This document shows positions 51,941 to 60,030 of a DNA stretch of 64,000 nucleotides, in pieces. Origin of the DNA: Shimia litoralis (GTDB taxonomy: Bacteria; Pseudomonadota; Alphaproteobacteria; Rhodobacterales; Rhodobacteraceae); contig NZ_SULI01000001.1 in NCBI RefSeq assembly GCF_005518135.1, positions 186,001-250,000 on the forward strand, in the 5' to 3' direction. Every line of letters starts with the position of its first letter. Positions within the stretch are counted from its first letter, which is position 1. A program made the translations under genes and the position numbers. The notes under the pieces are model-generated. The model saw nothing but the letters and a program-made list of their open reading frames with translations. It was not told the DNA's origin and did no database searches.

Positions 51941-52570
51941 CTAAAATCCGAGAGACATCGTGACGACAACGCCTTCGTCCCCCGCATCGGCACCATAATA
52001 GCGCACATCAGCAGACACTGTTTCGTTAAAACGCCAAGACCCGCCAACGTCCCAGTATTCTGTTGCGCTTCCGTCGGATTTTCCGATCCGCCCAGACAGA
52101 TTGGCCTGATCCGTGATGTCGATATATGCGGTTGCCGAACGGTTCACATTCTCATTTTCCGGATTGACGGCGACATATCCCTCAAGGGTGAGGCGCTCAA
52201 GAACTGGATAAGCCAGTGTGAACTTAATTTCTCCGCAACAATCGCCAGTGTCATCATAATAGTAACGGGCATACCCAACGTCCCAAAACAAGCCATTCGC
52301 GTGGGTTTTACGGTACCCAAGCAACAGATCGATTTCCCAACTATCTGGTCCTAGGTCGACGGTTGATGCCCAAACGCCCGCATAAAATCCACGGTTTTCG
52401 ACCTCGGCCCATGGTTGAAAAGCAAAACCGGAGTCGGATTGCGTGAGCCCATCGAAGACATAGTTCGAGGTGAAATCAGCCCCCCAAGAAACGGCAGGAT
52501 CAGCAAGGGTATGAGCCGGGGAAAACAGGCACACAGAGGCAAGAACGATACGTCGAAATCGAGTGATCAT
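51941..52570 (-). CDS. TorF family putative porin
   Basis: A 209-residue outer-membrane protein. A signal peptide ending HTLA precedes DPAVSWGADFTSNYVFDGLTQSD, the TIGR02001/TorF hallmark. Alternating short beta segments continue to a terminal Phe (VTMSLGF), as needed for Bam insertion. The start at MITRFRR has GGAGG five bases upstream; a GTG two codons earlier is less likely. Channel function is inferred from the family. It lies 165 bp upstream of the sulfatase on the same strand. Confidence 0.82.
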   Translation of the reverse strand: MITRFRRIVLASVCLFSPAHTLADPAVSWGADFTSNYVFDGLTQSDSGFAFQPWAEVENRGFYAGVWASTVDLGPDSWEIDLLLGYRKTHANGLFWDVGYARYYYDDTGDCCGEIKFTLAYPVLERLTLEGYVAVNPENENVNRSATAYIDITDQANLSGRIGKSDGSATEYWDVGGSWRFNETVSADVRYYGADAGDEGVVVTMSLGF

Positions 52571-52684
52571 ATGCACCTCCGGATACAGAATGAACCATTT
52601 GACCTAAGTCAGTGTAGGCATCAAACAACGTGTACGTCTAGCATTCTGTCCATCTTCCGGTTGATATCGGGTTAAGCGCACAAA

Positions 52685-52713
52685 AAAACGGCCCGCAAAA
52701 TGCAGGCCGTTTT
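52685..52713 (-). terminator. Intrinsic terminator of leuA
   Basis: AAAACGGCC and GGCCGTTTT form a 9-bp stem around an 11-base loop. On the minus strand it is followed by a run of seven T residues (with the stem's own). It is 20 bp after the leuA stop. Confidence 0.88.
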
Positions 52714-52732
52714 CGCGAATGTTTGGTCGGAT

Positions 52733-54307
52733 TTACGACACGTCTTTCCAGTTGATTTCTTTGGTGTCGACGCCTTCGCCCGACTTTGCTCGGCGGACCA
52801 AAAGGCGGTTCAGTGCATGAATGTACGCCTTGGCGGAGGACACAACCGTATCGGTATCGGCGGATTGGCCTGTGGCAATCACGCCGTCTTCTTCCAGTCG
52901 AACAGAGACAGTCGCCTGCGCATCGGTGCCTTCGGTCACGGCGTGAACTTGATACAGCTGCAGATGGGCAGCGTTCGGATGCAACTGACGGACAGCGTTG
53001 AATGTTGCGTCAACAGGACCATCGCCTTTGCAGATTGCGGTCTTGTCTTCGCCATCAATGCTCATGACCAACGTGGCTTCGGCGGGGCCGCCGGTGCCAC
53101 AAGAAACCCGCAGCGTCACCAATTGCAGACGATCATTCTGAGCGTCCTCACCGGTGCGCATCAGGGCAATCAGATCGTCATCAAAGACCTCTTTCTTGCG
53201 ATCAGCCAAGTCTTTGAACCGAACAAAGACGTCTTTGAGTTGGTTGTCGCCCACCTCAAAGCCCAATTGTTCCAGCTTGTCGCGCAAGGCGGCCCGACCA
53301 GAGTGTTTGCCCAATGGCAAAGACGTACCCGACAAACCGACGTCTTCGGGGCGCATGATTTCAAAGGTTTCTTTGTTTTTCAGCATGCCATCCTGATGGA
53401 TGCCGGATTCATGTGCAAAAGCGTTTTTGCCCACGATGGCTTTGTTGAACTGAACAGGGAAGCCTGACACCGTGGCGACACGGCGCGAAATCGCCATCAA
53501 TTTTGTGGTATCGATGCCCGTATCCCAAGGCATGATATCGTTCCGTACCTTGAGCGCCATCACCACCTCTTCCAAGGCGGTGTTGCCTGCGCGTTCTCCC
53601 AAGCCGTTGATCGTGCATTCGATCTGGCGCGCGCCACCGGCGACAGCCGCCAAAGAGTTGGCCGTCGCCATCCCCAGATCATTGTGACAATGGGTGGCAA
53701 AGATCACGTCATCTGCACCGGGCACTGTTTCGATCAGCTTTTTGATCAGCTCGGCAGATTCCATAGGGGCGGTATAGCCCACAGTGTCGGGAATATTGAT
53801 CGTGCTGGCACCGGCCTTGATCGCGATCTCGATTACGCGACACAGATAATCCCATTCCGTACGGGTGGCATCCATCGGGGACCACTGGACATCCTCGCAC
53901 AGGTTGCGCGCATGGCTGACGGTTTCATGAATTTTGTCGGCCATTTCATCCATTGTCAGATTTGGGATGGCACGGTGCAGTTCGGACGTACCGATGAATG
54001 TGTGAATCCGGTTCAACTCGGCGTGTTTCACAGCATCCCAGCAGCGGTCGATGTCGGCAAAGTTTGCACGCGCCAAGCCACAAATCCGGCTGTTGCGGCT
54101 GTTCTTGGCGATGTCTCTGACGGCCGTAAAATCACCTTCCGAGGCGATGGGAAAGCCAGCTTCGATAATATCGACGCCCATTTCATCAAGCATCTCGGCG
54201 ATCTCGATTTTTTCGTCATGGGTCATGGTCGCGCCAGGGCTTTGTTCGCCATCGCGCAATGTCGTGTCAAAAATCAAGACGCGGTCTTGTTTGGAAATAT
54301 CAGTCAT
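52733..54307 (-). CDS. leuA: 2-Isopropylmalate synthase
   Basis: A 524-residue LeuA, the first enzyme of leucine synthesis, condensing acetyl-CoA with 2-ketoisovalerate. Features are IFDTTLRDGEQSPGATM at residues 12-28, the HCHNDLGMATANSLAAV metal site, GLGERAGNTALEEVVMAL, and the C-terminal allosteric LeuA dimer domain (TLVMSIDGEDKTAICKGDGPVDATFNAVRQLHPN) that binds leucine. A leucine-rich leader peptide and mutually exclusive hairpins precede it, so it is probably controlled by attenuation as well as by feedback. Confidence 0.97.
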   Translation of the reverse strand: MTDISKQDRVLIFDTTLRDGEQSPGATMTHDEKIEIAEMLDEMGVDIIEAGFPIASEGDFTAVRDIAKNSRNSRICGLARANFADIDRCWDAVKHAELNRIHTFIGTSELHRAIPNLTMDEMADKIHETVSHARNLCEDVQWSPMDATRTEWDYLCRVIEIAIKAGASTINIPDTVGYTAPMESAELIKKLIETVPGADDVIFATHCHNDLGMATANSLAAVAGGARQIECTINGLGERAGNTALEEVVMALKVRNDIMPWDTGIDTTKLMAISRRVATVSGFPVQFNKAIVGKNAFAHESGIHQDGMLKNKETFEIMRPEDVGLSGTSLPLGKHSGRAALRDKLEQLGFEVGDNQLKDVFVRFKDLADRKKEVFDDDLIALMRTGEDAQNDRLQLVTLRVSCGTGGPAEATLVMSIDGEDKTAICKGDGPVDATFNAVRQLHPNAAHLQLYQVHAVTEGTDAQATVSVRLEEDGVIATGQSADTDTVVSSAKAYIHALNRLLVRRAKSGEGVDTKEINWKDVS

Positions 54308-54338
54308 GTGGGGTCTCTTTCTTTTCTCCAGAAGCCTA

Positions 54339-54392
54339 GGCGCGAAACGGCATCCTCTGAGCGGTCGCGCCAGTCAACGGCACGCTCAGAGG
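54339..54392 (-). promoter_or_regulatory. Putative leuA attenuator: two mutually exclusive hairpins
   Basis: Hairpin 1 pairs CCTCTGAGCG (54383-54392, overlapping the leader stop) with CGCTCAGAGG (54354-54363): 10 perfect pairs, 19-base loop. Hairpin 2 pairs GGCGCGA (54365-54371, in the loop of hairpin 1) with TCGCGCC (54339-54345): 7 perfect pairs, enclosing the 3' arm of hairpin 1. Only one can form at a time. There is no T run after hairpin 2, so whether it stops transcription or affects translation is open. Confidence 0.65.
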
Positions 54393-54484
54393 CGGGCTAG
54401 GAGAAGTAGGTCAGACAGCAACGCAGCCGAAATGCCGCCGCGCGGGCGCAAAGCAATCTGGTGCGTATGTATCTTGGTCAACAT
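54386..54484 (-). CDS. Leucine-rich leader peptide of leuA
   Basis: A 32-codon reading frame starting MLTKIHTHQ and ending with SAALLSDLLLLARL then TGA, 78 bp before the leuA ATG. Seven of the last eleven residues are leucine, encoded mostly by the less used codons TTG, CTA, CTT and CTC. There is no ribosome site; a TATATT box ends six bases before the ATG, so the mRNA probably starts at or next to the AUG. Leaderless leader peptides are known for trpL in Sinorhizobium. The stop codon lies inside hairpin 1, as expected for ribosome-controlled attenuation. Confidence 0.75.
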   Translation of the reverse strand: MLTKIHTHQIALRPRGGISAALLSDLLLLARL

Positions 54485-54490
54485 GGGGGA

Positions 54491-54518
54491 AATATACAGC
54501 CCTCAAGGTAAATGAAAA
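54491..54518 (-). promoter_or_regulatory. Probable leu leader promoter
   Basis: TATATT (54491-54496) as -10 and TTTTCA (54513-54518) as a weak -35 with a 16-bp spacer. The -35 overlaps the T run of the upstream terminator. Predicted start point falls at the leader AUG. Confidence 0.5.
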
Positions 54519-54558
54519 CCCTCAAAACCAGTTTTTTTCAGTACTGCTGGTTTGAGGG
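54519..54558 (-). terminator. Intrinsic terminator of the MORN-repeat gene
   Basis: On the minus strand CCCTCAAACCAG pairs with CTGGTTTTGAGGG (about 12 pairs, one bulge) and runs into TTTTCATTT. It lies 45 bp after the MORN gene stop and just before the leu leader. Confidence 0.85.
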
Positions 54559-54602
54559 CCAGATGGTGTGGTGGTGGTGTGGTCGTAGGGGGGTTTTGCC
54601 CC

Positions 54603-56006
54603 CTAACCGTCGTTGGCCAAGGCCCCTTTGTCCCAGCTGCCAGTGGCTTCTTCGCCTGTGGCATAGCGCATGGTTCCTTCGCCTTGACGCTTCCCGGCGC
54701 TAAAGTTGCCTTCGTAGATATCGCCATTTGCGTATGTGGCCACGCCTTTGCCGCTGATCTCGCCGTTTTGCCATTCCCCAGCGTATTTGAACCCGTCAGG
54801 CATGACAATTTCACCGACGCCGTGGCGTTGACCCGCTGCAAATTCTCCGGTGTATTCTGTGCCATCAGGATAGGTCGCCGTGCCCAAGCCTTCGCGTTGG
54901 CCATTGGCCCAAAGCCCGTCATAGCGGTATCCATCGGCATAGGTCATTACGCCCCGCCCATGATTCTTGGCATTCAGGAATTCACCCTCGTATACCAGAC
55001 CGTTGGCATAGGTCGCCTTGCCGCTGCCTTCGATCACGCCGTTTTTCCAGGATCCTTCATAGGTCGATCCGTCAGGATAGGTGATCTTGCCCAATCCGTC
55101 TGCCAAATCTCGGCGGAACTGACCCGCATAGACTGACCCGTCAGGATAGGTGACCGTCCCGTCGCCTTCGATATGTCCAGCAACCCAATTGCCTGAATAC
55201 TGATATCCGTCAGCGCCTTTAAAATCACCTTGGCCGTGCCGTTTGTCGCCTTCGAACATCCCGTCATAGGTGTCTCCGTTGGCATAGGTGACCTGACCAC
55301 GCCCTTCGCGCTGACCTCCGATGAGATCACCTTCATAGATATCGCCGTTCGGCTGGGTGAGTTTTCCAGTGCCCTCGATTTGTCCGGCACGCCAAAGACC
55401 TGAATACACAAGACCATCGGGCATTGTCAGTTCGCCCTGACCTTCGCGCGCCCCTGCAACGATCTGGCCGGAATAGGTTGCCCCATCCGGATACACGATC
55501 TTGCCTTTGCCTTCTTTGACACCGTTCAGCCAATCCCCGTCATAGGTATAGCCTCCAGGGCTGATCATCACGCCTTTGCCGTGATGCATCGCATTCAAGA
55601 ATCCGCCTTCATAGCGCACGCCATTGGCATATATGGCGACGCCGCTGCCTGAGATTTTTCCGTCTGTCCAGTCACCCTCGTAGGTGCCGCCGTCGGTAAA
55701 GGTTATTTTGCCAACGCCTTCGGGCTTGCCTTTGGCAAAATCGCCCTCATAGACAGATCCGTTTGGAAAGCGGGCCTGACCCTTGCCTTTGATTTCGCCA
55801 TCCACCCACTGTCCGGTGTATTCATAGCCATTTGGCAGACGATATGTACCGGTGCCGTCCTGAAGACCGCCCTTAAAGGTGCCTTCGTACACACCACCGT
55901 CATCGTATTGCTTGGTGAGGACTTCAGACTGTTGCGCAAATCCCGGCGCAGCGAGTCCGCCTGCGGCCAAGAGGATGGCGAATGTCATTGCCTGCGTTCT
56001 GCTCAT
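54603..56006 (-). CDS. Secreted MORN-repeat protein (18 repeats)
   Basis: A 467-residue protein: signal peptide (MSRTQAMTFAILLAAGG...GFA before QQ) and then almost nothing but 23-residue MORN repeats of the form PDGxxYEGxWxxGxxxGxGxxTY. I count 18 full repeats and a degenerate nineteenth (ATGEEATGSWDKG). Such a stack forms an extended beta meander. MORN arrays bind lipids or proteins in eukaryotes; the role of periplasmic bacterial forms is unknown. It has its own terminator, and nadE diverges upstream. Confidence 0.9.
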   Translation of the reverse strand: MSRTQAMTFAILLAAGGLAAPGFAQQSEVLTKQYDDGGVYEGTFKGGLQDGTGTYRLPNGYEYTGQWVDGEIKGKGQARFPNGSVYEGDFAKGKPEGVGKITFTDGGTYEGDWTDGKISGSGVAIYANGVRYEGGFLNAMHHGKGVMISPGGYTYDGDWLNGVKEGKGKIVYPDGATYSGQIVAGAREGQGELTMPDGLVYSGLWRAGQIEGTGKLTQPNGDIYEGDLIGGQREGRGQVTYANGDTYDGMFEGDKRHGQGDFKGADGYQYSGNWVAGHIEGDGTVTYPDGSVYAGQFRRDLADGLGKITYPDGSTYEGSWKNGVIEGSGKATYANGLVYEGEFLNAKNHGRGVMTYADGYRYDGLWANGQREGLGTATYPDGTEYTGEFAAGQRHGVGEIVMPDGFKYAGEWQNGEISGKGVATYANGDIYEGNFSAGKRQGEGTMRYATGEEATGSWDKGALANDG

Positions 56007-56163
56007 TATCTTTTTTCCCCACGTGCCTTCATGCTGCCTTCATGCGGCTGTTGCGAAATTCTAGAACACAGGCGCGCGCGGGGCAACGTCTTTTGGCCGA
56101 TTAGACTTTTCCTCAGGCCTGCTTCTGTTAAATCTGCTGCAAGAAACGCGACAGGAGGCTCAA

Positions 56164-57822
56164 ATGGCCGAAACTTTCCGTCTGACAATGGCGCAAGCAA
56201 ACCCGACGATGGGCGATCTTAAGGGCAATGCCGACAAGGCAAGGGCCGTTTGGGCCGAAGGCAAAGCCGCCGGTGCCGACCTTGTTGCGCTGCCCGAGAT
56301 GTTCATTACGGGCTATAACGCGCAAGATTTGATCCTCAAGCCTGCCTTTCATCTTGCGGCAATGGCAGAGATCGAGGCGCTGGCGCAGGATTGTGCGGAT
56401 GGGCCTGTGCTGGCCATTGGCGGACCTCTGGCGGAAGATGGCGCGCTGTATAATGCCTATTTCATTTGTCGCGGCGGCAAAGTGGTGCATCGTCAGCGCA
56501 AACACCATTTGCCCAACTATACGGTTTTTGACGAAGAACGTCTGTTTGATCAGGGCGCGCTTGGGGGGCCTTATGATGTCGGGGGCGTGCGTGTTGGCTC
56601 GCCAATCTGCGAAGATGCGTGGTTTGAAGATGTCGCCGAAACGCTCGAGGAATCGGGGGCCGAGATATTGGTGGTGCCAAACGGCTCTCCGTATTATCGC
56701 GACAAGTTTGATCGCCGTATGAACCATATGGTGGCCCGTGTGATCGAAACCGGGTTGCCGCTTGTGTATCTCAATATGGTCGGTGGACAGGACGATCAGG
56801 TGTTTGATGGCGGGTCGTTTGTCTTGAACCCGGGTGGAGAGCTTGCCCTGCAATTGCCCGTGTTTGACGATATGACTGTGCACGTGGATTTCGAACGCGG
56901 GGATCAGGGCTGGCGTGCGATACATGGATCAAAGGCGGTGTTGCCCGCTGGCGAAGAACAAGATTACCGCGTCTGTGTCGAAGCCTTGCGCGACTACATG
57001 GGAAAAACAGGGTTCAAACAGGTTTTGTTGGGGCTGTCTGGGGGGATCGACTCTGCGTTGGTGGCGACAATCGCGGTGGATGCGTTGGGCGCGCAGAATG
57101 TGCGGTGTGTGATGCTGCCGTCTGAGTATACGTCGCAAGAGTCGCTGGATGATGCCAAAGATATCGCAGAGCGGTTGGGGTGCCGATATGATTATCTGCC
57201 CATCGCCGAAGGGCGCGCCGCGATCACGAACACATTGGCGCCGTTGTTCGAGGGGACCGAGGCAGGGCTGACCGAAGAGAACATTCAGTCGCGGTTGCGT
57301 GGTCTGCTGTTGATGGCGTTGTCCAACAAGTTCGGGGAAATGTTGCTGACCACCGGGAACAAATCCGAGGTCGCGGTCGGGTATGCCACGATTTATGGGG
57401 ACATGTCTGGCGGGTATAACCCGATCAAAGATATGTACAAAACACGCGTTTTTGAAACATGCCGTTGGCGCAATGCGGTGCATCGTGACTGGATGGCTGG
57501 CCCCGCGGGCGAGGTTATTCCGGTGTCAATTATTGATAAACCGCCGTCGGCGGAGTTGCGTCCGGATCAAAAGGACGAAGATTCCTTACCGTCTTATGAT
57601 GTGCTTGATGGTATCCTGACCATGCTTGTAGACCAAGACCGTTCGGTCGCGGACTGTGTGGCGGCGGGATATGATCGCGACGTGATCAAACGGGTCGAGC
57701 ATTTGTTGTATATCTCTGAATACAAACGCTTTCAGTCAGCACCGGGCGCGCGATTGTCGAAAAAGGCGTTTTGGATGGATCGGCGATATCCGATTGTGAA
57801 TCGGTTTCGCGACGACAGTTGA
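56164..57822 (+). CDS. nadE: Glutamine-dependent NAD+ synthetase
   Basis: A 552-residue two-domain enzyme making NAD from deamido-NAD. The N-terminal nitrilase-fold glutaminase has the catalytic Glu in LPEMFITGYN, Lys in RKHHLPNY and Cys in GSPICEDAWFED. The C-terminal synthetase has the PP-loop LSGGIDSALVATIAVDALG near residue 294 and LTTGNKSEVAVGYATIYGDMSGGYNPIKD. A perfect AGGAGG sits upstream of the ATG. It ends 21 bp from the convergent kinase gene. Confidence 0.96.
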   Translation: MAETFRLTMAQANPTMGDLKGNADKARAVWAEGKAAGADLVALPEMFITGYNAQDLILKPAFHLAAMAEIEALAQDCADGPVLAIGGPLAEDGALYNAYFICRGGKVVHRQRKHHLPNYTVFDEERLFDQGALGGPYDVGGVRVGSPICEDAWFEDVAETLEESGAEILVVPNGSPYYRDKFDRRMNHMVARVIETGLPLVYLNMVGGQDDQVFDGGSFVLNPGGELALQLPVFDDMTVHVDFERGDQGWRAIHGSKAVLPAGEEQDYRVCVEALRDYMGKTGFKQVLLGLSGGIDSALVATIAVDALGAQNVRCVMLPSEYTSQESLDDAKDIAERLGCRYDYLPIAEGRAAITNTLAPLFEGTEAGLTEENIQSRLRGLLLMALSNKFGEMLLTTGNKSEVAVGYATIYGDMSGGYNPIKDMYKTRVFETCRWRNAVHRDWMAGPAGEVIPVSIIDKPPSAELRPDQKDEDSLPSYDVLDGILTMLVDQDRSVADCVAAGYDRDVIKRVEHLLYISEYKRFQSAPGARLSKKAFWMDRRYPIVNRFRDDS

Positions 57823-57843
57823 TGCGATAGCCGCAAGTTCTGG

Positions 57844-58791
57844 CTAAAGGCGGGTCACAGGGCATTTTGACAAGAGCAGGTCTGTATCTGCGCGGGTGCA
57901 CAGATGGGTGGCGTGGGTCATGACCGCAGCAGATGCCGCCGCAGTTGCATACACAAGCGCGTGCTCCAAGGTTTCGGCACGCGCCAAGGACAGGGCAAAC
58001 GCCCCGACAAAGCTGTCTCCGGCACCTACTTTGCTGACAACTGGGACGTTCGGGGCGGCGGCATGCCAAACTCCGTCAGGTGTGGCCATCACATTCCCGT
58101 CTGCACCACGGGCAATCAGAACGATCTCTGCGACGCCACGTGTGCACAAACTTTTGGCGAAACTCGCGGTATCAGCGCGGTCGGCAAGAGTGCGCTGGGC
58201 AAGCGTTTCTGCCTCGAGCTGATCCATGCGCAGGGCAAAAAGGGTGTTCGGCGGCTGTGACACCAAACATCGCAGAGCAGGTCCAGAGACATCAGCGATC
58301 AAACGCGCGTGTGTCTGTGCCACATGTCTGGATACTTCCAACGCAAAGTGGTCGACGACCCCAAGAGGCAGACTGCCGCTTAATACCACAAGTCCATCAT
58401 CCGAGGCGATGTCGTCAAGCATGTCCATCAAGGCGCGCTGGCGTTCGCCATCCCAAACCGGACCCGGCATCACAAAGCGATACTGCGCGCCATTGGATTG
58501 ATCGGTGACCGCAAGGCTTTGGCGGGTCTCACCCGGGGCGCGAAATGGCACATAGGCAATGCCCTGATCTCGCAACAGGTGCCGCAACTTTTTACCAGTC
58601 GGTCCACCGATGGCCACCAAGGCCCGACTCTGACCACCAAGAATATGGATCGCCCGAGACACATTGATCCCACCACCACCCGGATCTGTTTGCACCGGCG
58701 TACAGCGCAGCTTTTGCCCGTCGCGCACATGGCCCGTCGAGGTCGACACATCCACAGCCGGATTCAAGGTAATGGTCAGGATATCTTGCAA
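57844..58791 (-). CDS. PfkB family hexose-phosphate kinase (1-phosphofructokinase type)
   Basis: A 315-residue ribokinase-superfamily kinase. It starts ILTITLNPAVDVST, has PGGGGINVSRAIHILGG for substrate binding, and the catalytic GAGDSFVGAFALSLA near residue 254 with the base Asp. The LNPAxD start marks the PfkB/FruK/LacC group; 1-phosphofructokinase, 6-phosphofructokinase II and tagatose-6-phosphate kinase cannot be told apart. Start is a TTG with weak GAGA upstream. No fru PTS genes are near. Confidence 0.86.
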   Translation of the reverse strand: MQDILTITLNPAVDVSTSTGHVRDGQKLRCTPVQTDPGGGGINVSRAIHILGGQSRALVAIGGPTGKKLRHLLRDQGIAYVPFRAPGETRQSLAVTDQSNGAQYRFVMPGPVWDGERQRALMDMLDDIASDDGLVVLSGSLPLGVVDHFALEVSRHVAQTHARLIADVSGPALRCLVSQPPNTLFALRMDQLEAETLAQRTLADRADTASFAKSLCTRGVAEIVLIARGADGNVMATPDGVWHAAAPNVPVVSKVGAGDSFVGAFALSLARAETLEHALVYATAAASAAVMTHATHLCTRADTDLLLSKCPVTRL

Positions 58792-58826
58792 TGTGGGTCT
58801 CGCTTGGGTGAGCCGAGCTTGCCGTC

Positions 58827-58861
58827 TTGGGGCGCGCAGACCAAGAGGCCGCGCGCCCCAA
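58827..58861 (-). terminator. Stem-loop after the metallo-hydrolase gene
   Basis: TTGGGGCGCGC pairs perfectly with GCGCGCCCCAA (11 bp, 13-base loop), eight bases after the stop of the gene at 58870. There is no T run, so it may be a Rho-aided terminator or a 3' stabiliser. Confidence 0.55.
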
Positions 58862-58869
58862 CGGGTCTT

Positions 58870-59793
58870 CTAAAGCATCAGTTGATAGCTGGCGGGCACG
58901 TACTGAAACCCGTCGCCTCTGGTTTCGACATATCCGATCGCAGGCCAAGGCATGTGATACCCGACAAATGGAATTTTATCCGCCGCCATCATGCCCAACA
59001 GATTCCGGCGTGTTGCCGCTGCTGCGGCTTTGTCACGGTCAAACCGCACTTCCCAGTCGGGATAGGCCAGAGACCAGACATAGTGATTGGCAAAGTCTGT
59101 GCCCAACAGCATTTGCTGTCCTTCGCTCTCGAGCATATAGGCCATGTGTCCGGGGGTATGGCCAAAGGCTTCGATGGCGGTCACGCCGGATGCGACAGAG
59201 GCACCGCCGTCGATCATCATCAATTGCTCTTCCAGAGGGCGCACTTTGGCCTCGAATGTTTCGTTTCCTGACATATCCCAATCGTCGAATTCAACCGCGC
59301 CCGTGACATATTTTGCGTTTGGAAAGGTGGCGTTTGAGCCATCCATGAGGCCGCCAATATGGTCGCCGTGCATATGGGTCAGGACCACGGTGTCTATTTG
59401 ATCCGGCGTGTATCCGGCCGCAGCTAGCGCCGCCGTGATCCCCGCCGGATTAAGGCCGGTGTCAAACAGGACAAGCGCGTCACCCGTGTTCACCACTGTG
59501 GGAGTAAAAAAGAACTGGGCCTGATCCGTTGGAATGTTTGCCGTCGCAGACACATCCGCAAATTCTTCGGGGGATACATTCATCCCGAAAATGGATTGTG
59601 GGTCCGGCACCGGACGGGTGCCAGCCAGCAAGGTGACAACTTCGAAGTTGCCCAGTTTCACGCGGTGAAAGCGTGTGCTGCCGACGCCCATCATGTCTGC
59701 GGCCGCCAAAACAGGTGAGCTTGCCAGCATTGGCGCGGATGCGATGCCAAGCATCAAAGACCGTCGGTTGAGGTGTGGTGAATAAAGTGGCAT
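58870..59793 (-). CDS. Exported MBL-fold metallo-hydrolase
   Basis: A 307-residue protein with a Tat-like signal (HLNRRSLMLGIASAPMLASSPVLA) and a metallo-beta-lactamase domain: LFDTGLNPAGI, zinc motif THMHGDHIGG near residue 125, GHTPGHMAYML and LLGTDFANH. Lactonases and other hydrolases share this fold; substrate is unknown. The start MPLYSPHLN has GGGGAG eight bases upstream; a far longer frame upstream runs into the gltX 5' region and is rejected. If it were an AHL lactonase it would be of interest beside the luxI gene, but nothing here proves it. Confidence 0.85.
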   Translation of the reverse strand: MPLYSPHLNRRSLMLGIASAPMLASSPVLAAADMMGVGSTRFHRVKLGNFEVVTLLAGTRPVPDPQSIFGMNVSPEEFADVSATANIPTDQAQFFFTPTVVNTGDALVLFDTGLNPAGITAALAAAGYTPDQIDTVVLTHMHGDHIGGLMDGSNATFPNAKYVTGAVEFDDWDMSGNETFEAKVRPLEEQLMMIDGGASVASGVTAIEAFGHTPGHMAYMLESEGQQMLLGTDFANHYVWSLAYPDWEVRFDRDKAAAAATRRNLLGMMAADKIPFVGYHMPWPAIGYVETRGDGFQYVPASYQLML

Positions 59794-60030
59794 GCTAGTT
59801 CTCCCCGTTTTGATATCCGCTCCATTTGTCGGCGCGCGTCCTCTCAATATAGGGGGAATTTGCCGTGCGTCATCTCTCTGAGTGAAAAAGTGACCATCCT
59901 GACGTGTGTCGGGGCTATCTGTGCGCAGTGTATGGGGATTGGATGCGCGCGTGATGTCCCTGTCTTGGGACCTCCATTTCTGGACAAACTGCGCAACTTG
60001 TGGAATGGGATGCGCTAACAGGAGATTCTC

